Shown: positions 45,984 through 55,041, numbered from the stretch's first letter. The stretch is DNA of 64,000 nt from Belliella filtrata (GCF_022549775.1 NZ_JAKZGP010000001.1:275507-339506), one strand, 5' to 3'. Numbers and translations: made by a program. The notes: a model not told the origin generated them from the letters alone.

Positions 45984-48230
45984 ATGCGCAAGCTATACTT
46001 CACCACACTTCTGACACTTTGTTTACTAACTGCCTATGCACAGACAAATGTTAAAGTTATTGATATGAGATCCGGAGAGGCAATTCCGGGAGTGGTAGTT
46101 TATGGAAGTATAAATAAGAATGCTATAACAGATCAAAATGGTTTTGTGCAATTGAATTTATCAAAATCTAATAAATTTACTTTTTCACATATTTCCTATC
46201 AATCATTAACGAAAGAGTTAACAGGTAGCGATATTGAAGTGGTTCGCTTAATCCCTGAAGTTAGCGACTTATCCACAGTCACTGTATCGGCTTATGATAC
46301 AGAGCGTCCTTTAATGCTTCAGGCTGGAGCGATTAGTAGAGTAAAGGAAAATGAGTTATATAGATTTAACGAAACTTCCATTGTCAATGCTTTCAACACC
46401 AAAGCAGGTGTCAGGGTAGAAGAGCGTGCTCCAGCAAGTTATAGAATATCTATTCGTGGCAGTTCTCTTAGATCTCCATTTGGAGTTAGAAATGTCAAAG
46501 TATATTGGAACGGAGTGCCATTCACTTCCCCAGATGGCACTACCCCTTTAAACTTACTGGATTTGAGTAATATCCAAAACACAGAGATCATCAAAGGACC
46601 TGCTGGAAGTATTTTTGGTGCGGGAAATGGCGGAGTTATTAATTTAGAAAGCCGTACAGAAATCAGCAACAATAACTTATCCTCAGAGCTTAATGTGGGG
46701 GATTTTGGCTTGCTTCGGTATAGGTTCGGTATAGAGCAGAAGATTGGAGATGGCGGTATTAGTGCATCCTACGTGCATCAAAAGGCAGATGGGTACAGGG
46801 ATCATAGCGCCGTAGATCGCAAGGTTTTTCAGCTGGCAGCACATTTGAAGCCTTCCGAAAGGCAGGAGTTATCCACACAGATTTTATACACAGACTTGTT
46901 TTACGAAATTCCCGGAGCACTGACTACTGATCAGCTTGAAGAAAACCCTAGGCAAGCAAGACCTGGTTCAAAAGATCAAAATAGTTCTATTTCACAAAAG
47001 TCTCTATATGGTCTATTGTCTCACAAATACCAACTGACGGATCGTGTGGATAATCAAACATCGGTTTTTGTCAGCACTACAGCATTTGAAAACCCATTTA
47101 TATTAGATTACAAATCTGAAACAGCATTTAGCTACGGTGGTAGGACTAAGTTTACGCGAAACGATCAGATAGGAAATGTACCAATCAGGATCATTGCTGG
47201 TGGAGAATATCAATACGGAAAGACACTTGCTCAAAACTTTGGAAATAGAAACGGTCAAGCAGATACGGTTAGGTTTAGTGATGATTTGGTTACAACGCAA
47301 GCCTTTTTGTTCCAACAACTGGAAGTGGAATTGACCAGTAAACTTTTGTTGACACTTGCTGCAAGTCAGAACTTTTCCAGATATGATATCAACAGAACTA
47401 TCGACGCTAGTGCCTTAGCGCCTACTGATAACAGCAGGAAATTTGATCCAATTATCATTCCACGTATAGCTTTGGCTTATAGAATCAACGATGCATCTGG
47501 AATACATGGTAGCATAAGCTCTGGCTTTTCTCCACCAAGTATAGATGAAGTTAGGACCAATGAAGGGAGTATCAATTTGGCACTTGAGGCAGAGAGAGGA
47601 GTCAACTATGAGCTAGGTTATAGGATTAGTCATGGGATTTTCAATATTGATTTGGTTGGATTTTACTTCAAGCTAGATGAGACGATCACTACATTCACCA
47701 ATGATCAAGGTGTGGTGCTTTTCGGCAATGCAGGTAACACCAATCAGCGAGGAATTGAAGCGCAAATAGATTATGCACCATGGCGAAATCAGCAAAGTAC
47801 TATTCAGGAGTTGAGAATTAGCCATGCTTATACTGGTCAGTTTTTTGAATTTGCTGATTTTGTTAGTGGAGGAAATGATTTTTCTGGAAATCAGCTTACA
47901 GGTGTATCACCTCACACCTTGGTCAATCAAGTAGATATTCGAAGTAATTTAGGTATCTACTTGAATTTCACACACCAATATGTGGATAACCTGCCTCTCA
48001 ATGATGCCAATACCGTCTTTCAAGATGCTTATAACTTGGTGGGGAGCAGACTTGGTTGGAGACAAAGTGTAGCTAGTAGCTGGGATTTGGAAGCTTATGT
48101 GGGTGTGGATAACTTATTGGATGAATATTATAGTCTTGGCAATGACCTCAATGCTTTTGCCAATAGGTATTATCAGCCTGCACCAGGAAGAAATTATTAT
48201 GGTGGAGTGAAAGTTGGGTATAGGTTTTAA
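45984..48230 (+). CDS. TonB-dependent receptor (FecA-like)
   Basis: A 748-residue receptor with a signal peptide (AYAQ, about residue 20) and a short carboxypeptidase-regulatory-like domain (about 22-95). The plug domain is at about 110-220, with APASYRISIRGSSLRSPFG and TEIIKGPAGSIFGAGNGGVINL, and a barrel ends in VGYRF. Unlike typical SusC proteins it is under 800 residues and has no SusD partner, which suggests a siderophore or metal complex as substrate. Five DnaA boxes lie inside. Confidence 0.94.
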   Translation: MRKLYFTTLLTLCLLTAYAQTNVKVIDMRSGEAIPGVVVYGSINKNAITDQNGFVQLNLSKSNKFTFSHISYQSLTKELTGSDIEVVRLIPEVSDLSTVTVSAYDTERPLMLQAGAISRVKENELYRFNETSIVNAFNTKAGVRVEERAPASYRISIRGSSLRSPFGVRNVKVYWNGVPFTSPDGTTPLNLLDLSNIQNTEIIKGPAGSIFGAGNGGVINLESRTEISNNNLSSELNVGDFGLLRYRFGIEQKIGDGGISASYVHQKADGYRDHSAVDRKVFQLAAHLKPSERQELSTQILYTDLFYEIPGALTTDQLEENPRQARPGSKDQNSSISQKSLYGLLSHKYQLTDRVDNQTSVFVSTTAFENPFILDYKSETAFSYGGRTKFTRNDQIGNVPIRIIAGGEYQYGKTLAQNFGNRNGQADTVRFSDDLVTTQAFLFQQLEVELTSKLLLTLAASQNFSRYDINRTIDASALAPTDNSRKFDPIIIPRIALAYRINDASGIHGSISSGFSPPSIDEVRTNEGSINLALEAERGVNYELGYRISHGIFNIDLVGFYFKLDETITTFTNDQGVVLFGNAGNTNQRGIEAQIDYAPWRNQQSTIQELRISHAYTGQFFEFADFVSGGNDFSGNQLTGVSPHTLVNQVDIRSNLGIYLNFTHQYVDNLPLNDANTVFQDAYNLVGSRLGWRQSVASSWDLEAYVGVDNLLDEYYSLGNDLNAFANRYYQPAPGRNYYGGVKVGYRF

Positions 48231-48325
48231 AGATTGTTGATTAATTTCAATAATTTTGAGTTTTTAAATAAACCAATTTTGCTCAAAAAACATTATTCAA
48301 TTAGGAAAATTAATAAGTATAGATT

Positions 48326-48931
48326 ATGCAAAAACCAGATTTCAATATCGAAGAAGTAAATAAAATTATCCGTGGACGTCGATCCATGTTTGTGGCACAA
48401 TTCAAAGAAAATGATCCAATCGACGATGCTATCATTGAAGAGATGCTAGAAAATGCGAATTGGGCCCCAACACACAAATTGACACAACCTTGGAGTTTTA
48501 CAGTTTTTTCTGGTGATGGATTGGTGAAGTTTGCAGATTTTCAGGCAAATCTTTACAAAGAAAGAGCTACCAAAAATGGTAATTTCATCGAAGCTACTTT
48601 TCAAAAATTCAAGGAAAACCCTTTGAAAGCCTCACATGTCATTGCGATTAAAATGAAGCGTGACTTCCGAGCAAATCTTCCTGTGATGGAAGAAATTGCA
48701 GCGGTTTCCATGGCTGTCCAAAATATGTACCTCACTGCTTCCGCACATGGATTGGCAGCTTATTGGGGTACTGGTGGACCTACGTTTTGGCCAGAAGCCA
48801 AGGAATGGTTTGGTTTGGGAGATGAGGATATGTTGATGGGATTCTTCTACGTAGCAAAACCTGCTACTGACAGCTGGCCAGAAGGTCGCAGAAAGCCGAT
48901 TGAAGAAAAAGTGGAATGGGTAAAGGGGTAA
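48326..48931 (+). CDS. nitroreductase family protein
   Basis: A 201-residue FMN-dependent nitroreductase-fold protein. RRSMFVAQF and ANWAPTHKLTQPWSF near residues 18 and 50 are FMN-binding segments, and AHGLAAYWGTGGPTFW near 140 is the second one. It reduces nitro compounds or quinones with NAD(P)H. It is monocistronic; the AT-rich, hairpin-bearing region follows its stop. Confidence 0.92.
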   Translation: MQKPDFNIEEVNKIIRGRRSMFVAQFKENDPIDDAIIEEMLENANWAPTHKLTQPWSFTVFSGDGLVKFADFQANLYKERATKNGNFIEATFQKFKENPLKASHVIAIKMKRDFRANLPVMEEIAAVSMAVQNMYLTASAHGLAAYWGTGGPTFWPEAKEWFGLGDEDMLMGFFYVAKPATDSWPEGRRKPIEEKVEWVKG

Positions 48932-49042
48932 ATATTTATTATAAGTATCCGCAATTTTAACTTCAAATATACTATCTTGATTTTCTTACTTCATCCAGAT
49001 ATTCATAGATATCAGATCTTGAAATAGAAATTTCATCACCTT

Positions 49043-49210
49043 GGTCTGTGGGGACACAGGCCATGAGGTTAAACTATACCCATGATCTGTGTTTCACAGA
49101 ACATCCATCTATAAATCAAAGCCACTGACTATGTTCTCACAGAACATTTAAGCCTTGTTCAAAGCAGGAAAAATGATCGATCTTGGAAAAGGTCTGTGAG
49201 AACACAGACC
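49043..49210. repeat. array of four short related hairpins
   Basis: Hairpin 1, 49043-49062: GGTCTGTG, GGGA, CACAGGCC. Hairpin 2, 49082-49104: TCTGTG, TTT, CACAGA, flanked by ATG/CAT. Hairpin 3, 49131-49147: ATGTTCT, CAC, AGAACAT. Hairpin 4, 49191-49210: GGTCTGTG, AGAA, CACAGACC. Spacing is 39, 49 and 60 bases. Hairpins 1, 2 and 4 share TCTGTG/CACAG(A/G). The units are too degenerate and uneven for CRISPR repeats. Confidence 0.7.
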
Positions 49211-49216
49211 TTGGAT

Positions 49217-49243
49217 AAAAAGCTGGGTTCATCCCGGCTTTTT
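49217..49243 (-). terminator. rho-independent terminator of the DinB gene
   Basis: An 11-bp stem with one G-U pair (AAAAAGCTGGG / CCCGGCTTTTT on the plus strand), 5-base loop. The T-run on the minus strand follows the DinB stop region; it may also act on plus-strand transcripts. Confidence 0.75.
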
Positions 49244-49246
49244 ACA

Positions 49247-49777
49247 TTAAAATGCAGTAAATCTTGGTGGTTCAATGCCGTTTGCACGGATATAAGAAAT
49301 CGCTGCTCCTCTGTGATGCGTGCAGTGATCATCTATCAATCCCAATACCTGTCTTCTGCTTGCGTTATTTCCGAAAATATCAATTTTTTCGGCCAACTGG
49401 GCATCTGTCAATTTTGAAAATGTTGCTTTGCCATAATCATAGCATGCTTCTACATGGGCTTTTAGCTCTGCTTTTGTAGAAGGAATTTTCTCAAGATCAA
49501 TTCCCGATTCCTCGCCCATCAAAAAACCACCACTAATCCCTACGATAGCAGAACTTAAGTGAGTCACTTGCTCGCTGAAACTCATGGCTGTCTCATGCGG
49601 TTTGAAATTTTGTAGATCATCGGGCATTGTTTCAACGACGGCCAATGTCAATTTTTTGCCGTTTTCCCATTTCATCATAAACTCTTCCATGGTTGTTTGT
49701 GCATGGGAAGTGGTATGAAATACCAACATAAGCAAGATTAACATGCTGACGTTTTTTAAACCATTCAATTTTTTCAT
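49247..49777 (-). CDS. exported DinB-family protein
   Basis: A 176-residue four-helix DinB/YfiT-like protein. The three metal-binding histidines are likely in QVTHLS (about residue 92) and DDHCTHHRG (about 150-158). DinB-family proteins are often thiol-dependent transferases or hydrolases. Unusually, it begins with a signal peptide (TTSHAQ, about residue 27), so it is exported. A terminator follows directly. Confidence 0.88.
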   Translation of the reverse strand: MKKLNGLKNVSMLILLMLVFHTTSHAQTTMEEFMMKWENGKKLTLAVVETMPDDLQNFKPHETAMSFSEQVTHLSSAIVGISGGFLMGEESGIDLEKIPSTKAELKAHVEACYDYGKATFSKLTDAQLAEKIDIFGNNASRRQVLGLIDDHCTHHRGAAISYIRANGIEPPRFTAF

Positions 49778-49854
49778 TGCTTCTTTACTTTGTAGTTTTT
49801 TTTAAAGTTCGTCTTATTGGCATTCATTTCAAAGCATTTTGATAACTTTGAAAC

Positions 49855-50433
49855 ATGTCAAGCAAGCTATTAAATAGTGTTTTGGTTCTTTTGTTTTTCT
49901 CCAGTTGCGGAAGTGATCACTTACCTCGACCAATGGGATATAATAGAATAGATCTACCTGAACATAGTTTTGAAAAATTACAAGAAGGTTTTCCTTACAA
50001 ATTTGAAAAACCACAAGCAGCCTTAGTCGAAAAAGATTCCTTCAATCTCCAAAAAGAAGATTGGATCAACCTTAACTATAAAGATATGGGTGCCAAGGTT
50101 CATTTGACTTATCTTCCTCTCGGAAGGCAGGGTGGTGATGTCAAGCTTGTGCTAAGTGATGCCATCAATTTGACTGCTAAGCACCAGGTTAAAGCCTATG
50201 GGATCGAAGAGTCTGTCCTGATTACTCCTAAAGGCTATACAGGAGTCGTTGCAGAGTTATCTGGTGAAGTACCTACCCAGTTTCAGTTTTTTGTCACTGA
50301 TTCTACCAAGCACTTCTTGCGTGGAGCACTCTATTTTGATACTGCCATGAAGAATGATTCACTTGCACCAGTGATCGAGCATATCAAAATAGATATGATA
50401 CATTTGATCAATACTTTGGAGTTTAAGTTTTAA
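49855..50433 (+). CDS. gldD: gliding motility lipoprotein GldD
   Basis: A 192-residue lipoprotein with lipobox SSC (Cys18). RPMGYNRIDLPEHSFE right after the lipid anchor and GFPYKFEKPQ are the GldD signature; the rest is the conserved domain to the end. GldD is needed for type IX secretion and gliding in flavobacteria, where it commonly lies beside gldE; no gldE is here. A TAnnTTTG box (49843-49850) ends only 4 bases before the ATG. Confidence 0.9.
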   Translation: MSSKLLNSVLVLLFFSSCGSDHLPRPMGYNRIDLPEHSFEKLQEGFPYKFEKPQAALVEKDSFNLQKEDWINLNYKDMGAKVHLTYLPLGRQGGDVKLVLSDAINLTAKHQVKAYGIEESVLITPKGYTGVVAELSGEVPTQFQFFVTDSTKHFLRGALYFDTAMKNDSLAPVIEHIKIDMIHLINTLEFKF

Positions 50434-50435
50434 GC

Positions 50436-52211
50436 TTATTTCATACCTTTCCAGCTTTTGATGATGATACCCCCACCGATCAAGGCAATAATAGTTGCGA
50501 TACTGGCAGGTACAACTTCACCATACAGCCAAAGCCCCACTGCAAATAGGACAGCATAGACCATGATAGAACCGACGACCATCAAGCCAATCTCTCTTGG
50601 AAGTCTGCCCTGTTCTTCTACTTCATGTGGATATCTTTTCAAAACAGATTTCCAACCTATAGAAGCAGGTTTGATTTTTCTATAAAAGCTCAATAAAACT
50701 TCATCATCCTCAGGCTTGGTGATAAAGGTGACTAGTATCCAACCTATGGTGGTTATACCCACACCATATAGTATTTTGAGGTATTCCTGTCCTTCTGCTA
50801 TGTGGATAAGTTCCAGCTCAGGATTGATTTTTTCAAAAAATAGTGCTACAATAAAAGATATTACCATACCAGCAATCTCTGTGAATGCATTGATTCTCCA
50901 CCAAAACCATCGAAGGATAAAAATAGCTCCTGTACCTGCACCTATTTGAAGTAGGATGTTGAATGCTTCCAAAGCATTTGTAAGTGCCAAAGCCAAAAAT
51001 GCAGCCATTACCATCAATAGGACTGTGGATAACCTTCCTGCCATGACAAGCTCTTTTTCAGATGCTTCGGGTTTTATAAATCTTTGATAAAAGTCATTCA
51101 CTATGTAAGAAGAACCCCAATTTAAGTGTGTGGATAAAGTGGACATTACTGCTGCTATCAATGAGGCAAGGACAATTCCTATAAGCCCAGTTGGTAAGTA
51201 GGTAAGCATGGCAGAATATGCCAAATCGTGCCCCAACTTGTCTTCTGGAATATGTGGAAAAGCTGTCTGGATATCACTGATCTGTGGGAAAATGACCAAT
51301 GATGCCAAAGCAATAATAATCCAAGGCCAAGGTCTCATCCCATAATGCGCAATATTAAAGAAGAGAGTTGCTCCTATGGCATTTTTTTCATCTTTTGCAG
51401 AAAGCATACGTTGTGCAATGTAACCACCACCTCCAGGCTCGGCCCCAGGGTACCAAGTAGCCCACCATTGAATCGCTAATGGCATCAGTAATAGCGGAAC
51501 ATATAAATTTGCATCTTCAAAACTTGGGAAGAAATCTAATTTGTCTGATACGTTGGGGTGTGAAAGGAGATTGTTAAGTGAGCCAATTTCAGGAAGACCT
51601 AAAACATATATTGCAGCCCATACCGCACCGATCATAGCGATAAAAAACTGGAAGAAATCTGTCAATAATACTCCTTTTAGTCCCCCGAGTGAACTGTAAG
51701 CAACTGTTACCACAGCTACAATGATTAGAGTTTCATACGGGCCAAGGCCCAACATAATACCGCTTATTTTGATAGCGGCAAGCGCTACAGTAGCCATGAT
51801 GATCACATTGAAAAACACACCTAAATAAAGTGCCCGAAAAGCACGTAAAAATGCAGCAGGCTTTCCTCCATACCTGATTTCATAAAACTCTAGGTCTGTG
51901 GTAGATTCTGATCTTCTCCATAGTTTTGCATACACAAATACCGTCAGCATCCCTGTAAGCAAAAATGCCCACCATGCCCAGTTTCCAGAAACGCCATTTT
52001 TCCTTACAATATCTGTCACAAGGTTTGGAGTGTCTGCTGAAAATGTAGTAGCTACCATTGACACGCCCAGAAGCCACCAAGGCATGTTCCTACCTGATAA
52101 AAAGAATGCTTTCGAAGATGTTCCTGCATTACGGGCAGTCATGAGACCAATTATGAGAGATATCACAAAAAAGGCAGCTATAATGGCCCAATCCAAGAAT
52201 GAAATGTTCAT
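50436..52211 (-). CDS. sodium:solute symporter family protein
   Basis: A 591-residue SSS-family transporter with about 13-14 membrane helices. The N-terminal FFLSGRNMPWWLLGVSMVATTFSADTP is the Na+/substrate site of the SSS core, and the family continues with GGLKGVLLTDFFQF and MSTLSTHLNWGSSYIVND. Sugars, sialic acid or amino acids are possible substrates; the divergent NahK-like kinase favours an amino sugar. Three DnaA boxes are inside. It converges on gldD with a 2-bp gap. Confidence 0.92.
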   Translation of the reverse strand: MNISFLDWAIIAAFFVISLIIGLMTARNAGTSSKAFFLSGRNMPWWLLGVSMVATTFSADTPNLVTDIVRKNGVSGNWAWWAFLLTGMLTVFVYAKLWRRSESTTDLEFYEIRYGGKPAAFLRAFRALYLGVFFNVIIMATVALAAIKISGIMLGLGPYETLIIVAVVTVAYSSLGGLKGVLLTDFFQFFIAMIGAVWAAIYVLGLPEIGSLNNLLSHPNVSDKLDFFPSFEDANLYVPLLLMPLAIQWWATWYPGAEPGGGGYIAQRMLSAKDEKNAIGATLFFNIAHYGMRPWPWIIIALASLVIFPQISDIQTAFPHIPEDKLGHDLAYSAMLTYLPTGLIGIVLASLIAAVMSTLSTHLNWGSSYIVNDFYQRFIKPEASEKELVMAGRLSTVLLMVMAAFLALALTNALEAFNILLQIGAGTGAIFILRWFWWRINAFTEIAGMVISFIVALFFEKINPELELIHIAEGQEYLKILYGVGITTIGWILVTFITKPEDDEVLLSFYRKIKPASIGWKSVLKRYPHEVEEQGRLPREIGLMVVGSIMVYAVLFAVGLWLYGEVVPASIATIIALIGGGIIIKSWKGMK

Positions 52212-52326
52212 AAGTTATAAGATTTGAAGCTAAACTACCCTCTTTTTGTCAAAAAGCAAAAGGGAAATGTTGATGTACGGTATATAATCCTTCATTTGTC
52301 TTAAATTTAGGCTTTGAAAATAACTT

Positions 52327-53379
52327 ATGGAACAAATACCTTACTTTGCTGAACTCAATCAAAGTTACAATATTGATTTGAGTCAATACAATGTTAAAAG
52401 GTTTGGGGCTGGTCATATACATCAGACTTGGCTTGCAGAGTCAGGTATCGACTCTTTGATCATACAGCGTTTCAATAAAAGTGTGTTCCAAAATCCTGAT
52501 CTTATTGCTCATAATCATCAATTGCTAATCGATCAACTTGAAATTGACAAGCTCGATTTTGAGTTTCCACTTCCGATACCAAATTGTAAAGGAAGGACTT
52601 TATGTCTTGTGAGGGAAGCGTATTTTAGGGTTTTACCTTTTGTATCTGGTGAATGTTTCCAATCTATTAATAATCCCACTCACGCATATTTAGCGGCCAA
52701 AGCATTTGCTTCTTTGATAGATGTGGCAAGCGGGCTTGATGTCAAATTGTTTCAAGAAGTTATTCCTGGATTTCATGATTTGAAGTTACGATATAGTCAA
52801 TTTGAGGGAGCCACTACAAGCACAAATATGGAGGTAGATGAAGAATTGGAAAAGTTGATTAATTTTTATCAAAGCAAATATGAATTGGTGACAGAATACG
52901 AGAATTGGGTGAAGGTTTTGCCGAAACGGATTACACACAATGACACAAAGATTAACAATCTCATTTTTCAGCCTGATCTATCCAGAATTGCAGCAATTAT
53001 TGATTTAGACACCATAATGCCGGGGTATGTTTTCAATGATTTTGGCGACCTTGTCAGGACAGTGGCATGTACGCTGGATGAAAATGCTACAGATTTCGAT
53101 CAGATTCAAGTCGATGTGGATAAGTATAAAGCTATCTTTGATGGATTTTTAGCGGGTAGTTCGTTTATGACTGCCAATGAGAGGGATTCATTACATTTTG
53201 GTGGGGAAATGATGATTTACATCATGGGTCTCCGTTTCTTAACAGACTACTTAAATGGAAATGTCTATTACCAGACACGTTATGATAAACAAAACTTTGA
53301 TCGTGCAACAAATCAAATGCAATTATTAAAAGCTTTGATTAGTTGTGGATTTAGGAAAGACAATTTATCTATCAAATAA
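52327..53379 (+). CDS. NahK-like amino-sugar kinase (aminoglycoside-phosphotransferase fold)
   Basis: A 350-residue kinase. N-terminal GHIHQTWLAES and LIIQRFNKSVFQNPD match the ATP-binding lobe of N-acetylhexosamine 1-kinases. The catalytic loop THNDTKINN is at about residue 202 and the Mg-binding DLDTIMPG at about 224, followed by NDFGDLVRT. It may phosphorylate N-acetylhexosamines at C1. It is divergent from the symporter (115 bp) and overlaps the convergent amidase by 15 bp. Confidence 0.85.
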   Translation: MEQIPYFAELNQSYNIDLSQYNVKRFGAGHIHQTWLAESGIDSLIIQRFNKSVFQNPDLIAHNHQLLIDQLEIDKLDFEFPLPIPNCKGRTLCLVREAYFRVLPFVSGECFQSINNPTHAYLAAKAFASLIDVASGLDVKLFQEVIPGFHDLKLRYSQFEGATTSTNMEVDEELEKLINFYQSKYELVTEYENWVKVLPKRITHNDTKINNLIFQPDLSRIAAIIDLDTIMPGYVFNDFGDLVRTVACTLDENATDFDQIQVDVDKYKAIFDGFLAGSSFMTANERDSLHFGGEMMIYIMGLRFLTDYLNGNVYYQTRYDKQNFDRATNQMQLLKALISCGFRKDNLSIK

Positions 53380-55041
53380 AGGAGGTCTTTTCTTTTGCCA
53401 ATCAGTATGTTCTTGATAGGCTCTACCTAACATAATTAGCTTTTCTTCATCAAATAGATTTGCTAGAAAAGTAATAGAAGTAGGGCTACCATTTTCGAGA
53501 AAGCCATTAGGAAGGCAGAGCGCAGGATGTCCTGTTAAGTTGGTAATTTGTAACTGATTTCCACCGTATGATGGGGTGATGATTACATCATATGATTTGA
53601 AGAGCTCATGTATCTCTTCAATCAGGATGCTTCGAAACCTATTTGCTTGAATGTATTCTACAGCGGGGATAAACCTTGCTGATCTGAAAATGTTTGGCCA
53701 TGCATTGCGACCTTGGGCCACAAGAAGGTCATCCAAGTCAGTTCTGGTAAGTTCATCAAAAGCTGCAGCACCTTCCGCATACAAAGTTATCAACATACTG
53801 CTGACGTTCACAGATGTTTCCAGATCTAGAGGATGAAGCTCGAGCCCCATATTCTTAAGGTCTTCCAGTACCCGTCTGTCAATAGTGTTTGTTGCTCGGT
53901 CTCCCTCAAAGAATTTTTCGAAATAGCCTATTTTTAAGTCTTTTACAGACTTATCCACATCATAGTTAAATGCAGCCGAAATGGTAGATTTATCTCTTTT
54001 ATCCACACCGTTGAGGGCATGCAGGATGATTCCATTGTCCAAAGCAGATCGAGAAATTGGGCCGATTTTATCCATGCTCCAGCTGAGTGCCATTGCTCCA
54101 TGTTTGCTTACCCTTCCAAAAGTAGGTCTTAATCCAGTTACACCATTTCTCGTGGAAGGGGAGACGATACTGCCCAGTGTCTCTGTGCCTATGGCATAGG
54201 GTACCAATGCGGCACTTACACCTGAAGCCGAACCTGCGGAAGAGCCACTTGCCCCTTGGCTTAAGTTCCAAGGATTTTTGGTGACACCACCATACCATAC
54301 ATCTCCCATTGCCAAAGCTCCCAATGTGAATTTGACAAGCAAGACTCCTCCTGCTTCATTGAGTTTATCCACAATTGCTGCAGTTTCATCAATCTCCTGA
54401 TCTTTGTAAGGCATGGCACCCCAAGTGGTTTTCGTATGCTTTACAGCAAAAAGATCCTTGATACCATATGGGATACCATGTAGGGGACCTCTATATTGAC
54501 CCGCATCTAATTCAGCATCCATGGCTTTTGCCTGATCCATCGCTTCGTTTTCTAACAATGAAATCACTGCTTGAAGGGTGTCTCCATGGGTCTTTATCCT
54601 GTCTATATAGATTTGGGTAAGCTTTTGAGAGCTTATTTTTCTATTTTTAATTAATGTGGATAACTCTGCTAAACTTAGGTAGGCAATGTCATGTTCAAGT
54701 TCTGGCAAAGCAACTTGGTCAGGTAGTCCCCAAGCTGGATTTGTTTGTTTTTGTTCAGGGATAAAGCCATGTGGTAGAGGGTTAAAGGGAAGTGCGGGGG
54801 CTACGGCATTTTCTATGTGCTGCTTGCGCATTGTCTCATAGCTTGAATGATAGTTTTGGAGATTTTGAACCATACTATCACGTTCTGCTGGAGTGAAAGC
54901 AATTCCAAAAATGGATTCTGCGGCTTGAATTGCTGAGGGACTGATTTCTCCAGAATGCTTCCCAATTATGAAGCCCAATATTAATAGTGTGGGGAATAGT
55001 AGAATAATTCTCCATTTGCGATTAATTGTAAAATCCTTCAT
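53365..55041 (-). CDS. amidase-signature enzyme, membrane-anchored
   Basis: A 558-residue amidase-signature hydrolase. A hydrophobic segment at about residues 12-26 is a signal anchor. The Ser-cisSer-Lys triad is visible: Lys in GIPYGIKDLF (about residue 196) and the serines in SQGASGSSAGSASG (about 262-275), with GTETLGSIVSPS after it. The substrate could be a fatty amide, peptide amide or nitrile product. Five DnaA boxes lie in or near its coding region. Confidence 0.92.
   Translation of the reverse strand: MKDFTINRKWRIILLFPTLLILGFIIGKHSGEISPSAIQAAESIFGIAFTPAERDSMVQNLQNYHSSYETMRKQHIENAVAPALPFNPLPHGFIPEQKQTNPAWGLPDQVALPELEHDIAYLSLAELSTLIKNRKISSQKLTQIYIDRIKTHGDTLQAVISLLENEAMDQAKAMDAELDAGQYRGPLHGIPYGIKDLFAVKHTKTTWGAMPYKDQEIDETAAIVDKLNEAGGVLLVKFTLGALAMGDVWYGGVTKNPWNLSQGASGSSAGSASGVSAALVPYAIGTETLGSIVSPSTRNGVTGLRPTFGRVSKHGAMALSWSMDKIGPISRSALDNGIILHALNGVDKRDKSTISAAFNYDVDKSVKDLKIGYFEKFFEGDRATNTIDRRVLEDLKNMGLELHPLDLETSVNVSSMLITLYAEGAAAFDELTRTDLDDLLVAQGRNAWPNIFRSARFIPAVEYIQANRFRSILIEEIHELFKSYDVIITPSYGGNQLQITNLTGHPALCLPNGFLENGSPTSITFLANLFDEEKLIMLGRAYQEHTDWQKKRPPLFDR

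Larger units (their letters stand above)
48932..49246. other. 315-bp non-coding region, AT-rich then hairpin-rich
   Basis: No gene is seen. The left third (48932-49040) is very AT-rich. The right part carries four short hairpins (49043-49210) and the terminator of the DinB gene. It lies near the centre of the DnaA-box cluster, so it is a candidate origin element; no DnaA box lies inside it. Confidence 0.5.
44049..54663. repeat. cluster of 16 perfect DnaA-box 9-mers
   Basis: TTATCCACA or its complement TGTGGATAA starts at 44049, 44392, 44818, 46269, 46869, 47045, 47981, 48104, 50801, 51024, 51129, 53115, 53951, 53999, 54365 and 54655. I found only three more in the window (19466, 32195, 60795). 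Fewer than one would be expected by chance in 64 kb. All 16 lie within coding genes of both strands. The boxes flank a central gap (48113-50800) that holds the hairpin-bearing intergenic region. Confidence 0.75.

Noticed and set aside
49043..49210. CRISPR array
   Set aside because: The four units differ in length and sequence, spacers are uneven, and no cas gene is present.
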